A stretch of DNA of 64,000 nt from Vibrio profundi (GTDB lineage: Bacteria > Pseudomonadota > Gammaproteobacteria > Enterobacterales > Vibrionaceae), in NCBI RefSeq assembly GCF_005281835.1, contig NZ_RZIS01000001.1, positions 474,341 through 538,340 on the forward strand. Direction: 5' to 3'. Shown in pieces: positions 1-8,391 of this stretch. The notes under the pieces were generated by a model. It had not been told where the DNA came from. It made no database searches and saw only the letters and a list, made by a program, of their open reading frames with translations. The translations under genes were made by a program, and so were the position numbers. The first letter of the stretch is position 1. Each line of letters starts with the position of its first letter.

Positions 1-143
1 CTTTTTCATTTTACTCTTCCTTAGTAATAGTTTTGTTGTTATTAACCTTTTGTTTACATCTGCAACTCTATCTACCTACTCTGTCACCAACCTTGCATAA
101 CCTGACAGCATCGCTATTTTTACCGAGAAGTTTGAAGTCGATC

Positions 144-809
144 ATGCGTATATTGATAGTTGAAGATAACCAAGTTATCGCCCAAGGCTTACAACAAATC
201 CTTTCTGAACAAGGCTTTGCAGCCGACGTTATCCACCAAGGTGAAGCCGCTCAATTCGCCTTAAAAAGTCAGCATTTTGATCTGCTTATTCTGGATTTAG
301 GTTTACCTGACTGTGATGGCCTTCAAATATTGAAAACGTTACGTCAGCAAAGCCACTCCATTCCAGTGTTAATCGTATCAGCTAGAGACAAGTTAGATCA
401 GCGAATTTTAGGTTTGAATGAAGGAGCGGACGACTATTTGTGTAAACCATTTGAACTGGATGAAGTGATTGCCCGAGTCCATGCTTTATTACGGCGTTCT
501 GCTTCACGGGTCGTTAATCAGATAGAACATGGAGCACTGATTTTAGATGTGGGTAGTCGCACAGTTACTTTTCATGGCGAGGATGTCGTTCTCAACCGCA
601 GAGAGCTCAATGTGTTGGAGTGCCTGCTTAGCAATGTTGAACGTGTGGTGAGTAAGCAGCAAATTGTTCAGAAAATAGCTTCCTTTGATGACGAGTTGAG
701 TGACAATGCGATCGAAACTTATGTGTCTCGCTTGAGAAAAAAGTTTGTTCCAGATCTACATATCCGCACCGTGCGCGGGCTTGGTTACATGCTTGAGAAA
801 TCAAAATAA
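144..809 (+). CDS. OmpR-family response regulator (TctD/QseB-like)
   Basis: DNA-binding response regulator of a two-component system, acting in the cytoplasm. The receiver domain fills residues 1-115, with the acidic pocket at E7-D8, the phosphoacceptor D51 (LLILDLGLPD) and the conserved K of the CKPFELDE segment. A winged-helix Trans_reg_C domain ends in TVRGLGYML. The open frame extends 37 codons upstream, but that stretch does not look like protein, so the ATG at 144 (MRILIVEDNQ) is taken as the start. Its stop overlaps the start of the next gene by one base (TAATG), so the kinase is translationally coupled. The target genes are unknown; they may lie left of the window. Confidence 0.93.
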   Translation: MRILIVEDNQVIAQGLQQILSEQGFAADVIHQGEAAQFALKSQHFDLLILDLGLPDCDGLQILKTLRQQSHSIPVLIVSARDKLDQRILGLNEGADDYLCKPFELDEVIARVHALLRRSASRVVNQIEHGALILDVGSRTVTFHGEDVVLNRRELNVLECLLSNVERVVSKQQIVQKIASFDDELSDNAIETYVSRLRKKFVPDLHIRTVRGLGYMLEKSK

Positions 810-2176
810 TGATTAACTTTAAGTCTTTATCGCAACGACTTTATTTTGCACTTACAGGTGCATTGATCATTTTCTCATTGTTAATATTTTTGGTTAGCAC
901 TCTCGTTCTTGAAGAAAAGACTGAGCGCTTGTATGACAACATGTTGTTGGCGGTGAGCAAAAGCATTAACGACAAACTGTACGTTAAGAAAAGTAAGCTC
1001 AAAATCGATATGGATTATTTTTCTATTGATACGTTAAGTGATGTTCGTAATGAGAAAATCTTCTATCGAATCGTAGCGCCAGATGGCAGTTTACTTGCTG
1101 GTTTTGAAGGGCTGGCACTGGTAGAAGGGAAAGGAAACAAATCGCATTATTTTTACGATACGGTTTATGCTGGGACAGAGTTAAGGGCCGTTCAATATAC
1201 TGTACCAACAAAATTAGGCACTGCTAAAATTATTGTAGCCGAGTCAAAACAGGGGCGAGAGTCGACGTTATCAGGGCTGAAAAAGAGTATTATCTTTATC
1301 GCGATCTTCGTGTGCCTACTTGCTGCTGTACTAATGGTCTCGATCGTTAAACGCAGCCTCAAGCCGTTAAAAGAGCTACAAAAAGAAATTCGTTTACGTT
1401 CCGAAAGCAACTTGTCACCAATTGTTTCAAAGGTTCCTCCAGAAGTAGAGGCTTTAGTGTCTTCATTGAATAACTTGATGTCTCGTTTACATACCAGTAT
1501 TGAAACCAGCAACAACTTCAACACAGATCTTTCGCACCAACTACGAACACCTTTAGCTGAGATGAAATTGCAGCTTTCTTTCTACCATAAGTCTTCAGAT
1601 AAAAAACTGTTATCGGACATCGAAAACAACCTGACTTTGATGACACGTATGACTCAGCAAATGCTGCACTACGCTAAAGCTCAAAATAGTGTTGTAACTG
1701 ATGAGTACTGGAGAGAAATCGACATGGTGGAGCTTTGTCGACGCTTTTGTCTAAATCATGCCCCTATGGTGTTTGAACAAGGGCAGAGTTTGGCTTTTGA
1801 GACCAATATTGATCGTGTCAGTTGCAGAGTGGATGAAGTGATGTTGGAAAGCGCATTGCTGAATTTGATCGAAAATGCGACGAAGTACGGTAGGCCAATT
1901 AACCGTGAGGAGGAAGGAGAAATCGTACTGAGCGTGGTAGCTACGGGCAAATCGGTTGCGATATCTGTTCGTGATCACGGGCAAGGTGTAGAAGAAGGTA
2001 ATCTTGCCAGCTTGACTGAGCGTCACTTACGGATAGATCAAACTAAGCAGGGCTCTGGCCTAGGTTTACCGATTGTCCAGCAAATCGCTGAAAGCCACCA
2101 AGCTCGTTTGGTTGTGAAATCGATCAAAGGCTCTGGGTTGTGCGCTTCTATAGTGGGGATTCCTATTCGGGACTAG
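809..2176 (+). CDS. Sensor histidine kinase (TctE/QseC-like)
   Basis: Inner-membrane sensor kinase paired with the regulator just upstream. TM1 is at about residues 11-33, followed by a periplasmic segment of about 125 residues of the 2CSK_N type. TM2 is at about 160-180 and is followed by a HAMP-like linker. The H-box is DLSHQLRTPL with H243. The ATPase domain carries the N-box ENATKYG, G1 DHGQGV and G2 GSGLGLPIV. Family knowledge links such sensors to tricarboxylates, metals or quorum signals; the ligand here cannot be told from the sequence. The length of 455 residues is normal for the family. Confidence 0.93.
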   Translation: MINFKSLSQRLYFALTGALIIFSLLIFLVSTLVLEEKTERLYDNMLLAVSKSINDKLYVKKSKLKIDMDYFSIDTLSDVRNEKIFYRIVAPDGSLLAGFEGLALVEGKGNKSHYFYDTVYAGTELRAVQYTVPTKLGTAKIIVAESKQGRESTLSGLKKSIIFIAIFVCLLAAVLMVSIVKRSLKPLKELQKEIRLRSESNLSPIVSKVPPEVEALVSSLNNLMSRLHTSIETSNNFNTDLSHQLRTPLAEMKLQLSFYHKSSDKKLLSDIENNLTLMTRMTQQMLHYAKAQNSVVTDEYWREIDMVELCRRFCLNHAPMVFEQGQSLAFETNIDRVSCRVDEVMLESALLNLIENATKYGRPINREEEGEIVLSVVATGKSVAISVRDHGQGVEEGNLASLTERHLRIDQTKQGSGLGLPIVQQIAESHQARLVVKSIKGSGLCASIVGIPIRD

Positions 2177-2293
2177 GGATTCACATTGCCCAATAACCGG
2201 CTTAGGTAAAGTTGGTGAGTTAGAGCTCCATTGGTGACATCAACGTATTTGGTGGGGGGGAGTACAAAGCTCTCCAATATCTATGTTCTTACT

Positions 2294-2488
2294 TCACTCG
2301 CCGTAATATATAGCGTTGTACTCTTCTCGTGTGCATTGGTACTCCCCCTCGTTATTCTGGCAATAATAGGGTGTTTCCATTGACCCCATATCTGAAACGA
2401 ATATCCAAAATATTGTGATTTGGTAAATGCCAGCTAAGGCCAGCAGTAGGGTAAATACAGTGAATGCTTTTGTTATTACGCTTCTCAT
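2294..2488 (-). CDS. Small predicted membrane-anchored protein, unknown function
   Basis: A 64-residue protein I do not recognise. Residues 5-32 form one hydrophobic segment (AFTVFTLLLALAGIYQITIFWIF), followed by a hydrophilic, acidic, Tyr-rich tail with two Cys (YCQNNEGEYQC). The two Cys suggest an extracytoplasmic tail with a possible disulfide. A purine-rich stretch (AAGAAG) lies about 12 bases before the ATG, a weak ribosome site. It converges with the two-component operon and may be a lineage-specific envelope peptide. Support is the amphipathic composition only. Confidence 0.5.
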   Translation of the reverse strand: MRSVITKAFTVFTLLLALAGIYQITIFWIFVSDMGSMETPYYCQNNEGEYQCTREEYNAIYYGE

Positions 2489-2676
2489 GTAGGTTTAGTT
2501 CTTCTTTCACAACGAGTTAGTAGGAAGGGATTTCTGATGGCGGGAGCAATGTTAACTGTCTCGAGCTATCAATATCAAACAATGTTTTTGGTTGTGTATT
2601 TTACCCGCTTACCCTTTAAGTGAACGTGTAATTGGCTGATCTTGGGTTCTTGTCGTGAACCTTACTCCATTTTATG

Positions 2677-2696
2677 AAATGCCTCTCATGGCATTT
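2677..2696. other. Short hairpin upstream of MFS gene
   Basis: Perfect 7-bp inverted repeat AAATGCC/GGCATTT with a 6-base loop, 58 bases before the TTG start of the MFS gene. It could be an operator or a leader hairpin; no function is assigned. Confidence 0.35.
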
Positions 2697-2753
2697 AGTC
2701 GCGTTATTGTTTATCGTGCGAAGGTAACTGAAATTGTTTAAAGGATTTAAACC

Positions 2754-3941
2754 TTGGTACAAAGACAAACCGGTATTTTGTTTACCATCAATGGAATGAC
2801 AGCGTTATCTTTTGCGTTCTTGCTTCCCATTATGAGCTTATTCCTCGTAAGTGAATTGAATGCTCAGCCTGCTTTTATCGGGGTTTATACCACGCTAACG
2901 GCGATTTCAACGTTATCAGTGAGCCCCAAAATTACCGCCTTGATTGATAAGGGTGTGTCGAGCAAAGCGCTGTTTATCCTTTCGTTGTTTGGGATAGTGA
3001 TGGCATCGGCTGGTTTCTATATGGCTAGCGAATTTTGGCATGCGCTCATTATTGGTTGTGTGTTGATGCCCCTTGCGTCGTCTTCTGTGCCGTTAATTCT
3101 GACGATCATTCGTAATTACGCGGATTCCACTGGTGCCGATAGTACTAAGCTCAACTCGCAGATGCGTTCTTCGGTATCGCTGCTGTGGATCTTTGGACCG
3201 CCACTCGCTTTTATGTCGGTAGACAAGCTGGGTTTTCAATCTAACTTTGTATTAGCAGCTGCTATTGCGCTTGTAGTTGTTGTGATTGTGATGCTCTGCT
3301 TTGAATCTCCAACAGTAAATCATTCAGAGAAGCAAACCTCTAAAAATAGCCAGTTACCACGCTCAGTATGGGGGCTAGGTGCCGTGGTACTGTTAGCGAA
3401 TATCGCAAACAGCACGTACATTAATGCAATGCCGATTTACCTCATTCAAGAGTTGGCCTTCTCAAAATCGTCACCCGGCTGGCTGCTCGGTTTAACAGCG
3501 CTGGTGGAAATTCCGGTCATGCTTTTGGCGGCTAATTGGGCGGGGCGTATTGGTAAAGTGACTGTGATGAAAATGGGCTTTATGGCGGGTGCGGTTTTCT
3601 ATGCGGCAATGTATTTGAGCTCATCACTTGAAGCCTTTTTGGTGCTTCAGATTATTAATGGTGTGTTCTTTGGTATTTTTGTGGGGTTAGGCATAACTAT
3701 CATGCAAGATATTGCACCCAACAACATCGGTAAAGCTTCGGCTTTCTACACCAATGCAATGTTACTTGGCACCATGGTCGGCACCAGTTTAATGGGCATA
3801 ATCTCTCAGTATTATGGGTTTAGAGCGCCGCTTTTATTGTGTTTTACCGCAATCGTTGCTGCCTTGGTTGGATTAATAATTTTTGATAGAAAGAGCCAGA
3901 AAGTAAAAGTAGAAGGTAATGTTGAACAGATTATTTCATGA
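2754..3941 (+). CDS. MFS transporter, sugar efflux (SET) family-like
   Basis: Inner-membrane major facilitator of 395 residues with about 12 predicted membrane spans. The segment MRSSVSLLWIFGPPLAF in the first half matches the SET (SetA/SetB) sugar-efflux family pattern of a conserved Arg followed by ...GPPLA. The start is a TTG; AAGGA eight bases upstream supports it, and no better ATG follows until well inside TM1. Its 3' end overlaps the next gene by 23 bp, so the two are probably one operon. The substrate is not knowable from sequence; SET proteins export sugars or sugar phosphate analogues. Confidence 0.82.
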   Translation: MVQRQTGILFTINGMTALSFAFLLPIMSLFLVSELNAQPAFIGVYTTLTAISTLSVSPKITALIDKGVSSKALFILSLFGIVMASAGFYMASEFWHALIIGCVLMPLASSSVPLILTIIRNYADSTGADSTKLNSQMRSSVSLLWIFGPPLAFMSVDKLGFQSNFVLAAAIALVVVVIVMLCFESPTVNHSEKQTSKNSQLPRSVWGLGAVVLLANIANSTYINAMPIYLIQELAFSKSSPGWLLGLTALVEIPVMLLAANWAGRIGKVTVMKMGFMAGAVFYAAMYLSSSLEAFLVLQIINGVFFGIFVGLGITIMQDIAPNNIGKASAFYTNAMLLGTMVGTSLMGIISQYYGFRAPLLLCFTAIVAALVGLIIFDRKSQKVKVEGNVEQIIS

Positions 3942-4380
3942 AACAGATAAGTCAGAGCTGGAGTCTTTTATGCTTCGAGCACTGAGCGTATCACATCAAG
4001 CACTACCGGGTTGTCAGCCTAACCCACCAGTAGGTTGCGTGTTGGTAAAGGAGCATAAAATTGTCTCTGAAGGCTATACGCAAGTCATTGGTGGAAATCA
4101 TGCAGAAGTAGAAGCGCTCAATCAATATTCAGGGACAATGGACGGTGTCACCGCCTTTGTAACCTTGGAGCCCTGTTCATTTGTAGGGCGTACACCAGCT
4201 TGTGCCAATACGTTGGTAGAATCAGGTATTAAGCATGTCGTGGTCGCGATGTTAGACCCAGATCCGAGAAATAGCGGAAAGGGCATCGAACACCTAGAGC
4301 GTTCAGGTGTTGAGATACAGATTGGGATTGCGGAGCATCAAGTCAGTGAGTTCTTATCACCGTACTTGGGTAAATCCTAA
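3919..4380 (+). CDS. Stand-alone RibD-type cytidine/pyrimidine deaminase domain
   Basis: Zinc-dependent deaminase of the CDA superfamily, closest to the N-terminal half of RibD. Zinc and catalytic residues are visible: HAE at 61-63 and PCSFVGRTPAC at 85-95. The substrate-binding NPPVGCVLV motif is at about 35-43. At 153 residues it lacks the C-terminal reductase domain of a full RibD (about 370 residues). The first ATG overlaps the MFS gene by 23 bp and follows GAAGG closely; ATG 3970 is an alternative start. It may act in riboflavin synthesis or on a salvage or damaged pyrimidine. No rib genes are nearby. Confidence 0.8.
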   Translation: MLNRLFHETDKSELESFMLRALSVSHQALPGCQPNPPVGCVLVKEHKIVSEGYTQVIGGNHAEVEALNQYSGTMDGVTAFVTLEPCSFVGRTPACANTLVESGIKHVVVAMLDPDPRNSGKGIEHLERSGVEIQIGIAEHQVSEFLSPYLGKS

Positions 4381-4382
4381 GT

Positions 4383-5381
4383 TCATTTCTCTAATGCATC
4401 ATAGAAGACAAAGTTGTTTTTCCCTTGACGTTTGACTTGATACATTGCGGCGTCTGCTTGCTCATAAACGTCATCGAAGCTGATTGTTGAAGGCGTAAAC
4501 ATACAAATACCAATACTGAATCCTACGTTGGCTTCGCCGTTTTCTAGCATTATCGGGGCAGAAACACGCTTAAGTAGCTGCGTGGCGAGTCGGGTTAACT
4601 CTTCTTTGGACACATCTGAACATAAAATAACGAACTCATCTCCTCCTAAACGCGCTACGTCTGCACTTGATGGCGAATCTTCTATCAGCCAATGAGATAT
4701 TTGAATGAGCAGCGTGTCACCAGCTTTATGACCTAAGTGGTCATTCACCGATTTGAAGTTATCTAGGTCGATAAAAATTAAGGCTGTAGATTTGTTCTTT
4801 TGAGATCTGCCAATATCGTTGAATTTTTGTTCGAGCGTGTTCCGATTCAGCAGGTTAGTTAAAGGATCTAGACTGGCAAGTTTGGCCAATTCGAGCTCAT
4901 AGCGCTTTTCTTGAGTGATATCGATGTGAGTCCCCATCATACGAAGGGGCTTACCGTCTAGACTGTATTCTACTATTCGGCCACGATCAGAGCCCCAGTT
5001 GTGGCTACCATCTTTGTGCAGCATACGGTGGATAGCTTGATAAGAATCACTTTCCCCTGCGAGATGCGATTCAAAAGCGCCAACGACTTCTTCTCGCTCT
5101 TCTGGATGTAGTTTACTTTTCCACGTTTCGACATTGGCTTCTAGCTCGTTAGGTTTGAAGCCGAGCATTTTTCCCCATTCCATATTGAAAATGGTCAAGC
5201 TGCCCGTCGGGATATGTTGCTCCCATAGGCATAACCCAGTTCCATCAAGGGCTGCATTAAGCTTCTCTTCTAAACGATCTTTTTGGCGTTTTAATCGTTC
5301 GTTTTCACGCTCTAACTCTATAGCTCGAGCTTGGTATTTATGAAGTAGAAGGCGAATACTTTTTTCAGTGGTCTCTTCCAT
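4383..5381 (-). CDS. PAS-GGDEF diguanylate cyclase
   Basis: Predicted c-di-GMP synthase. Residues 10-45 are a charged coiled coil. A PAS_3-type domain occupies about 45-160 and ends in the typical MGTHIDITQEK linker. The GGDEF domain runs from about 165 to 330, with GGDEF intact at 246-250 and the LDPLTNLLNR entry motif. The RxxD inhibitory site that should precede GGDEF is absent (PSSADVARLGGDEF, with Pro where the Arg is expected), so product inhibition is probably weak. There is no transmembrane segment, so the protein is cytosolic. It converges with the deaminase gene two bases away. Confidence 0.93.
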   Translation of the reverse strand: MEETTEKSIRLLLHKYQARAIELERENERLKRQKDRLEEKLNAALDGTGLCLWEQHIPTGSLTIFNMEWGKMLGFKPNELEANVETWKSKLHPEEREEVVGAFESHLAGESDSYQAIHRMLHKDGSHNWGSDRGRIVEYSLDGKPLRMMGTHIDITQEKRYELELAKLASLDPLTNLLNRNTLEQKFNDIGRSQKNKSTALIFIDLDNFKSVNDHLGHKAGDTLLIQISHWLIEDSPSSADVARLGGDEFVILCSDVSKEELTRLATQLLKRVSAPIMLENGEANVGFSIGICMFTPSTISFDDVYEQADAAMYQVKRQGKNNFVFYDALEK

Positions 5382-5419
5382 ATGAACAATTACTTCCTGT
5401 AGTCACTCCTCGAAACAGC

Positions 5420-5444
5420 TTGTTAATATATCGCATATTAACAA
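5420..5444. promoter_or_regulatory. Perfect inverted repeat upstream of the diguanylate cyclase
   Basis: Arms TTGTTAATAT and ATATTAACAA with a 5-base spacer (atcgc), centred about 50 bases before the GGDEF gene start. The symmetry and position suggest an operator for a dimeric regulator; the regulator is unknown. Confidence 0.5.
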
Positions 5445-5641
5445 TTTATAAATCAACATCATCTATAGCAAATTGTTAGTAATGAGGTGGAGTAAAGTAT
5501 GAGGGATGCTTGTTCGCAGGTTTTGACGCTCATATTAAGAGGTGTCGCTTTTTATATCATCTGGCTAAAATGATCCGAGGCACTGGCTTGAAAGGTGAAC
5601 TGGTCGTATAATCCGCGGCTAGAAAATAAATAGGTAATGAC

Positions 5642-6070
5642 ATGAAAATTTGTGGTGTTGAGATCAAAGGTAATGATGCGATCATTAGTCTTCTTTCGCT
5701 TTCTGATGGTGTATTTAATATTCCTGATTGCCGAGTAGCCAAAGTATCGATCAGTGATGCAAATGATACTCAGCAGATGAGAGACTTTCAGTTTTCTTTT
5801 GCTAAGTTAATGGAAGACTATCAAGTTGATAAAATCGTGATTCGCCAGCGCCAAACCAAAGGCAAGTTTGCGGGCGGCGGTTTTGGCTTCAAGTTGGAAG
5901 CAGCGATTCAATTGTCTGAAGGCTTAGATGTAAAAGTGGTGACTCCGGCTGAAATTAAAGAAAGCCTGAAGCGAAACCCACTCGCGGTACAGTTCAAAGA
6001 AACTGGCTTAAAACAGTACCAAGAGCAAGCGTTTATCACTGCATACGCTTGTTTGATGAGCCGCGGCTAA
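5642..6070 (+). CDS. DUF3010 family protein
   Basis: A 142-residue soluble protein of the DUF3010 family, common in Vibrio and relatives, with no established function. The N-terminus MKICGVEIKGNDAIISLL looks like the first beta-hairpin of RNase H-fold proteins (RuvC/YqgF style), with Glu where the catalytic Asp usually sits. A Gly-rich segment (KFAGGGFGF) follows a hydrophobic strand DKIVIRQ. An AGGT ribosome site lies just upstream. It is flanked by unrelated genes, so context does not help. The fold suggestion is inference. Confidence 0.8.
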   Translation: MKICGVEIKGNDAIISLLSLSDGVFNIPDCRVAKVSISDANDTQQMRDFQFSFAKLMEDYQVDKIVIRQRQTKGKFAGGGFGFKLEAAIQLSEGLDVKVVTPAEIKESLKRNPLAVQFKETGLKQYQEQAFITAYACLMSRG

Positions 6071-6153
6071 TCCTTTTCTGGCCTGGAAGAATCATTGCTT
6101 TCAGGCCTTTGTTTCCCCCTCTTCAACTCGTTCACTTTAGATGCAGTCTTCTC

Positions 6154-6720
6154 CTAATCGGTGGCATTTTTTAGCCCGGAACAAATTAGCTTTAACGGCC
6201 CGCCAAGCATTTCAATAGTTAAGTTTCCTGCTCCATTATTACAATCGAGTGCTAGCGCAAATCCGTGTAAGTAATCGGCCAGTAAATCCAAGCCATTCTT
6301 TTGAGTCTCTTCATCAAGCTCAAGTGAAGCTATGATTAAGTTATAACGTTCGGCAAATACCGCAGCAGGGCTTTGTGACTCCATCGAGAGTAATGTGTTA
6401 AGCAGCCCCGGGTATTCAGCCAAAAGTGCTAAATAGCTGTGACTAAGTTTCGTCAGTTCTTGCTGCCAATTGCACGTCTCTTGCGGTTGGTAAACATCTT
6501 CAATTAAAGACGTAGTAATCGCTTCTAGTAACGCATTTTTATTGCTGAAATAGTGATAGATCGCCATCGCATCGACATTCAGTGAGGCGGCTAACCCTCT
6601 TATGCTGGGTATTTTCCCAGTTTGCTTCATCAGGCTTTTTGCTTCTCCTAAGATCTTTTCCCCTGAAAGTTGGTGATCATTTTTCTTGGGTCGACCTCGG
6701 CTCTTTTCCTTGACAGACAT
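6154..6720 (-). CDS. TetR-family transcriptional regulator
   Basis: Repressor-type protein. A basic N-terminus (SRGRPKKND) precedes a TetR helix-turn-helix at about residues 30-70 (IRGLAASLNVDAMAIYHYFSNKNALLEAI). The C-terminal ligand domain is helical, without recognised ligand residues. I place the start at ATG 6720; a GTG three codons earlier is possible but has no better ribosome site. It is divergent from a DHFR-fold reductase, with a perfect palindrome between them, so autoregulation and control of that neighbour are likely. Confidence 0.88.
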   Translation of the reverse strand: MSVKEKSRGRPKKNDHQLSGEKILGEAKSLMKQTGKIPSIRGLAASLNVDAMAIYHYFSNKNALLEAITTSLIEDVYQPQETCNWQQELTKLSHSYLALLAEYPGLLNTLLSMESQSPAAVFAERYNLIIASLELDEETQKNGLDLLADYLHGFALALDCNNGAGNLTIEMLGGPLKLICSGLKNATD

Positions 6721-6742
6721 TGGTAGCACTCGCTATCATTTT

Positions 6743-6767
6743 ATTAATTCTACAGTGTAGAATTAAT
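6743..6767. promoter_or_regulatory. 25-bp perfect palindrome, probable TetR operator
   Basis: Twelve-base arms ATTAATTCTACA and TGTAGAATTAAT flank a single central G. It lies 22 bases before the TetR start and 61 bases before the divergent reductase start. Its size and perfection are typical of TetR-family operators. Confidence 0.78.
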
Positions 6768-6828
6768 TGTATACGAGGCTAATGGTTGTGCCAAGCCTTT
6801 AGATTGAATTGATGATTGGGAACCTGCT

Positions 6829-7362
6829 ATGACAAACAGTGTGTTTATCGCAACAAGTTTAGACGGATACATTGCCGACAAAAATGACAGCGTTGATTGG
6901 CTGCATGCCATTCCAAATCCAGACGGTGATGATATGGAGTTCGCTGAGCACTTTGAGCGCATAGATGCGATGGTCATGGGGCGGAACACACTCGAAATGG
7001 TGCTGAGTTTTGGTGTCGATTGGCCATACTCGAAACCAGTTTTTGTGTTGAGTAATACGATGAAAGTCGTACCTGAAGGTTATGAAGATAAGGTTTTCTT
7101 AGTTAGCGGTGAACTTAAAACCGTACTTGAAGATATCCATTTTCAAGGTTACAAGAACCTATACATTGACGGCGGCGTAACCATTCAGAATTTTCTTAAA
7201 GAAGATCTTATTGATGAGCTGATCATCTCGACAATCCCGGTGCTACTTGGTGGAGGAGCTCAGTTGTTCGGTGACTTGGACAAACCACTTGATTTCAAAT
7301 GGGTTAAAAGCCAAACCTTTTTAAACCAGATCGTCCAAAATCATTTTATACGAGTGCGCTAA
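6829..7362 (+). CDS. Dihydrofolate reductase-fold family protein (RibD_C/YwjB-like)
   Basis: A 177-residue cytoplasmic protein of the dihydrofolate reductase / RibD C-terminal superfamily, predicted to bind NADPH. Visible marks are FIATSLDGYIAD at the N-terminus, MVMGRNTLE at about 49-57 and the nucleotide-binding segment NLYIDGGVTIQNFL, followed by IPVLLGGGAQLFG. Such stand-alone proteins reduce unknown substrates and are often controlled by adjacent TetR or ArsR regulators. The divergent TetR gene and shared operator suggest induction by a small molecule. The substrate is unknown. Confidence 0.85.
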   Translation: MTNSVFIATSLDGYIADKNDSVDWLHAIPNPDGDDMEFAEHFERIDAMVMGRNTLEMVLSFGVDWPYSKPVFVLSNTMKVVPEGYEDKVFLVSGELKTVLEDIHFQGYKNLYIDGGVTIQNFLKEDLIDELIISTIPVLLGGGAQLFGDLDKPLDFKWVKSQTFLNQIVQNHFIRVR

Positions 7363-7391
7363 CTTGGATTGAAATGCATCGAAGAGATGAG

Positions 7392-8174
7392 TTAACGGTA
7401 ACGGTTGATGATCTCTTGATGCAGACTCACACCCTCTTCATTTTTTTTCGATTTGATAATATCGAGCCCTTTTTGCAGCTCTGCGGTGACTTCTGGGCTC
7501 ACGTTTTTATTAAACGCATAGTACAGTTGCCCTTCCTCAAGAACATATACAGCTTCAAAGGTGTTTGAGTCGATACCAGCTTGGCTGGCCCACCAATATG
7601 CGGCTTTTTCTGCATAGGCCAGTAAATCAATTCGGTCTTTTACCAGTTGTTCCGCAAGCATAGTCACAGATGTGGCTTCTTGCATTGAATCTCTCGGGAT
7701 CCCGAGCTGCAATAAAGATTGCTCGCCAATATCGTCGCGGATCACGCCGATTTTATATTTTCCCATTTCAATTGGATCTGTAATTGTGATGTTGTCTTGC
7801 TTGCGCGCGAGTACGACTACTTTGATATCTGTGATGGGACCAACCCAGTTAAACAAGTTTTCTCTATGTTCGGTGCGTGTAGTGGAAAATAATACTGCAT
7901 CATCGATATTCAGAGCATTTCGGTATGAACGAGGCCAAGGTAATACTGAAATCTGCGACATATGAATATCTTTACCAACGGCTTGGCCTGCTGCGACTAA
8001 AATGTCGACGGCGTAGCCAGAGAGCTTACCTTTATCTTCAAAATTCGCGGGCGGGTAGTTTTCAGTGTAAAACGAGAGGCTTTCCAAATCTGCAGATAAC
8101 GCTGGGAATGACGTTGGCACAAGCAGTGTTAACGCGAGCCAAAAGGGGCGGAAAAAAACATGAAAACCACACAT
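7392..8174 (-). CDS. Periplasmic solute-binding protein family 3 (orphan)
   Basis: Bacterial extracellular solute-binding protein family 3 (amino-acid type). A signal peptide covers about the first 25 residues, ending near ALSA-D. The mature part opens with LSFYTENYPPANFED and GYAVDILVAAG, typical of this fold, and has the IGVIRDDIGEQSL hinge segment. The start is decided by GGAGG five bases before ATG 8174; the ATG at 8186 lies within that ribosome site. No permease or ATPase genes are adjacent, so it may serve a remote transporter or a sensing role. About 260 residues is normal. Confidence 0.85.
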   Translation of the reverse strand: MCGFHVFFRPFWLALTLLVPTSFPALSADLESLSFYTENYPPANFEDKGKLSGYAVDILVAAGQAVGKDIHMSQISVLPWPRSYRNALNIDDAVLFSTTRTEHRENLFNWVGPITDIKVVVLARKQDNITITDPIEMGKYKIGVIRDDIGEQSLLQLGIPRDSMQEATSVTMLAEQLVKDRIDLLAYAEKAAYWWASQAGIDSNTFEAVYVLEEGQLYYAFNKNVSPEVTAELQKGLDIIKSKKNEEGVSLHQEIINRYR

Positions 8175-8391
8175 GCCAACCTCCATACATATCTTAGATT
8201 ACTTATAAAACTAGTCGAGTAATGGAGGGGTGTCTATAAGGATAAGACAGTGATGAGGGGTATCCATCAGCCTTCTTAAAGGCTACTTACAATAAGGTCC
8301 TGATAAAACGTAAAAATATTAGGAATGTTCTTAGCGAGTTTCTTAGCAAGGTCTACTATCTATAAACACTCACTGATAAAAGGATTTTCAG

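Noticed and set aside
8328..8350. Tandem TTCTTAGC(G/A)AG repeat, 12-base offset
   Set aside because: Only two units in AT-rich leader DNA; too short to call a repeat element or operator.
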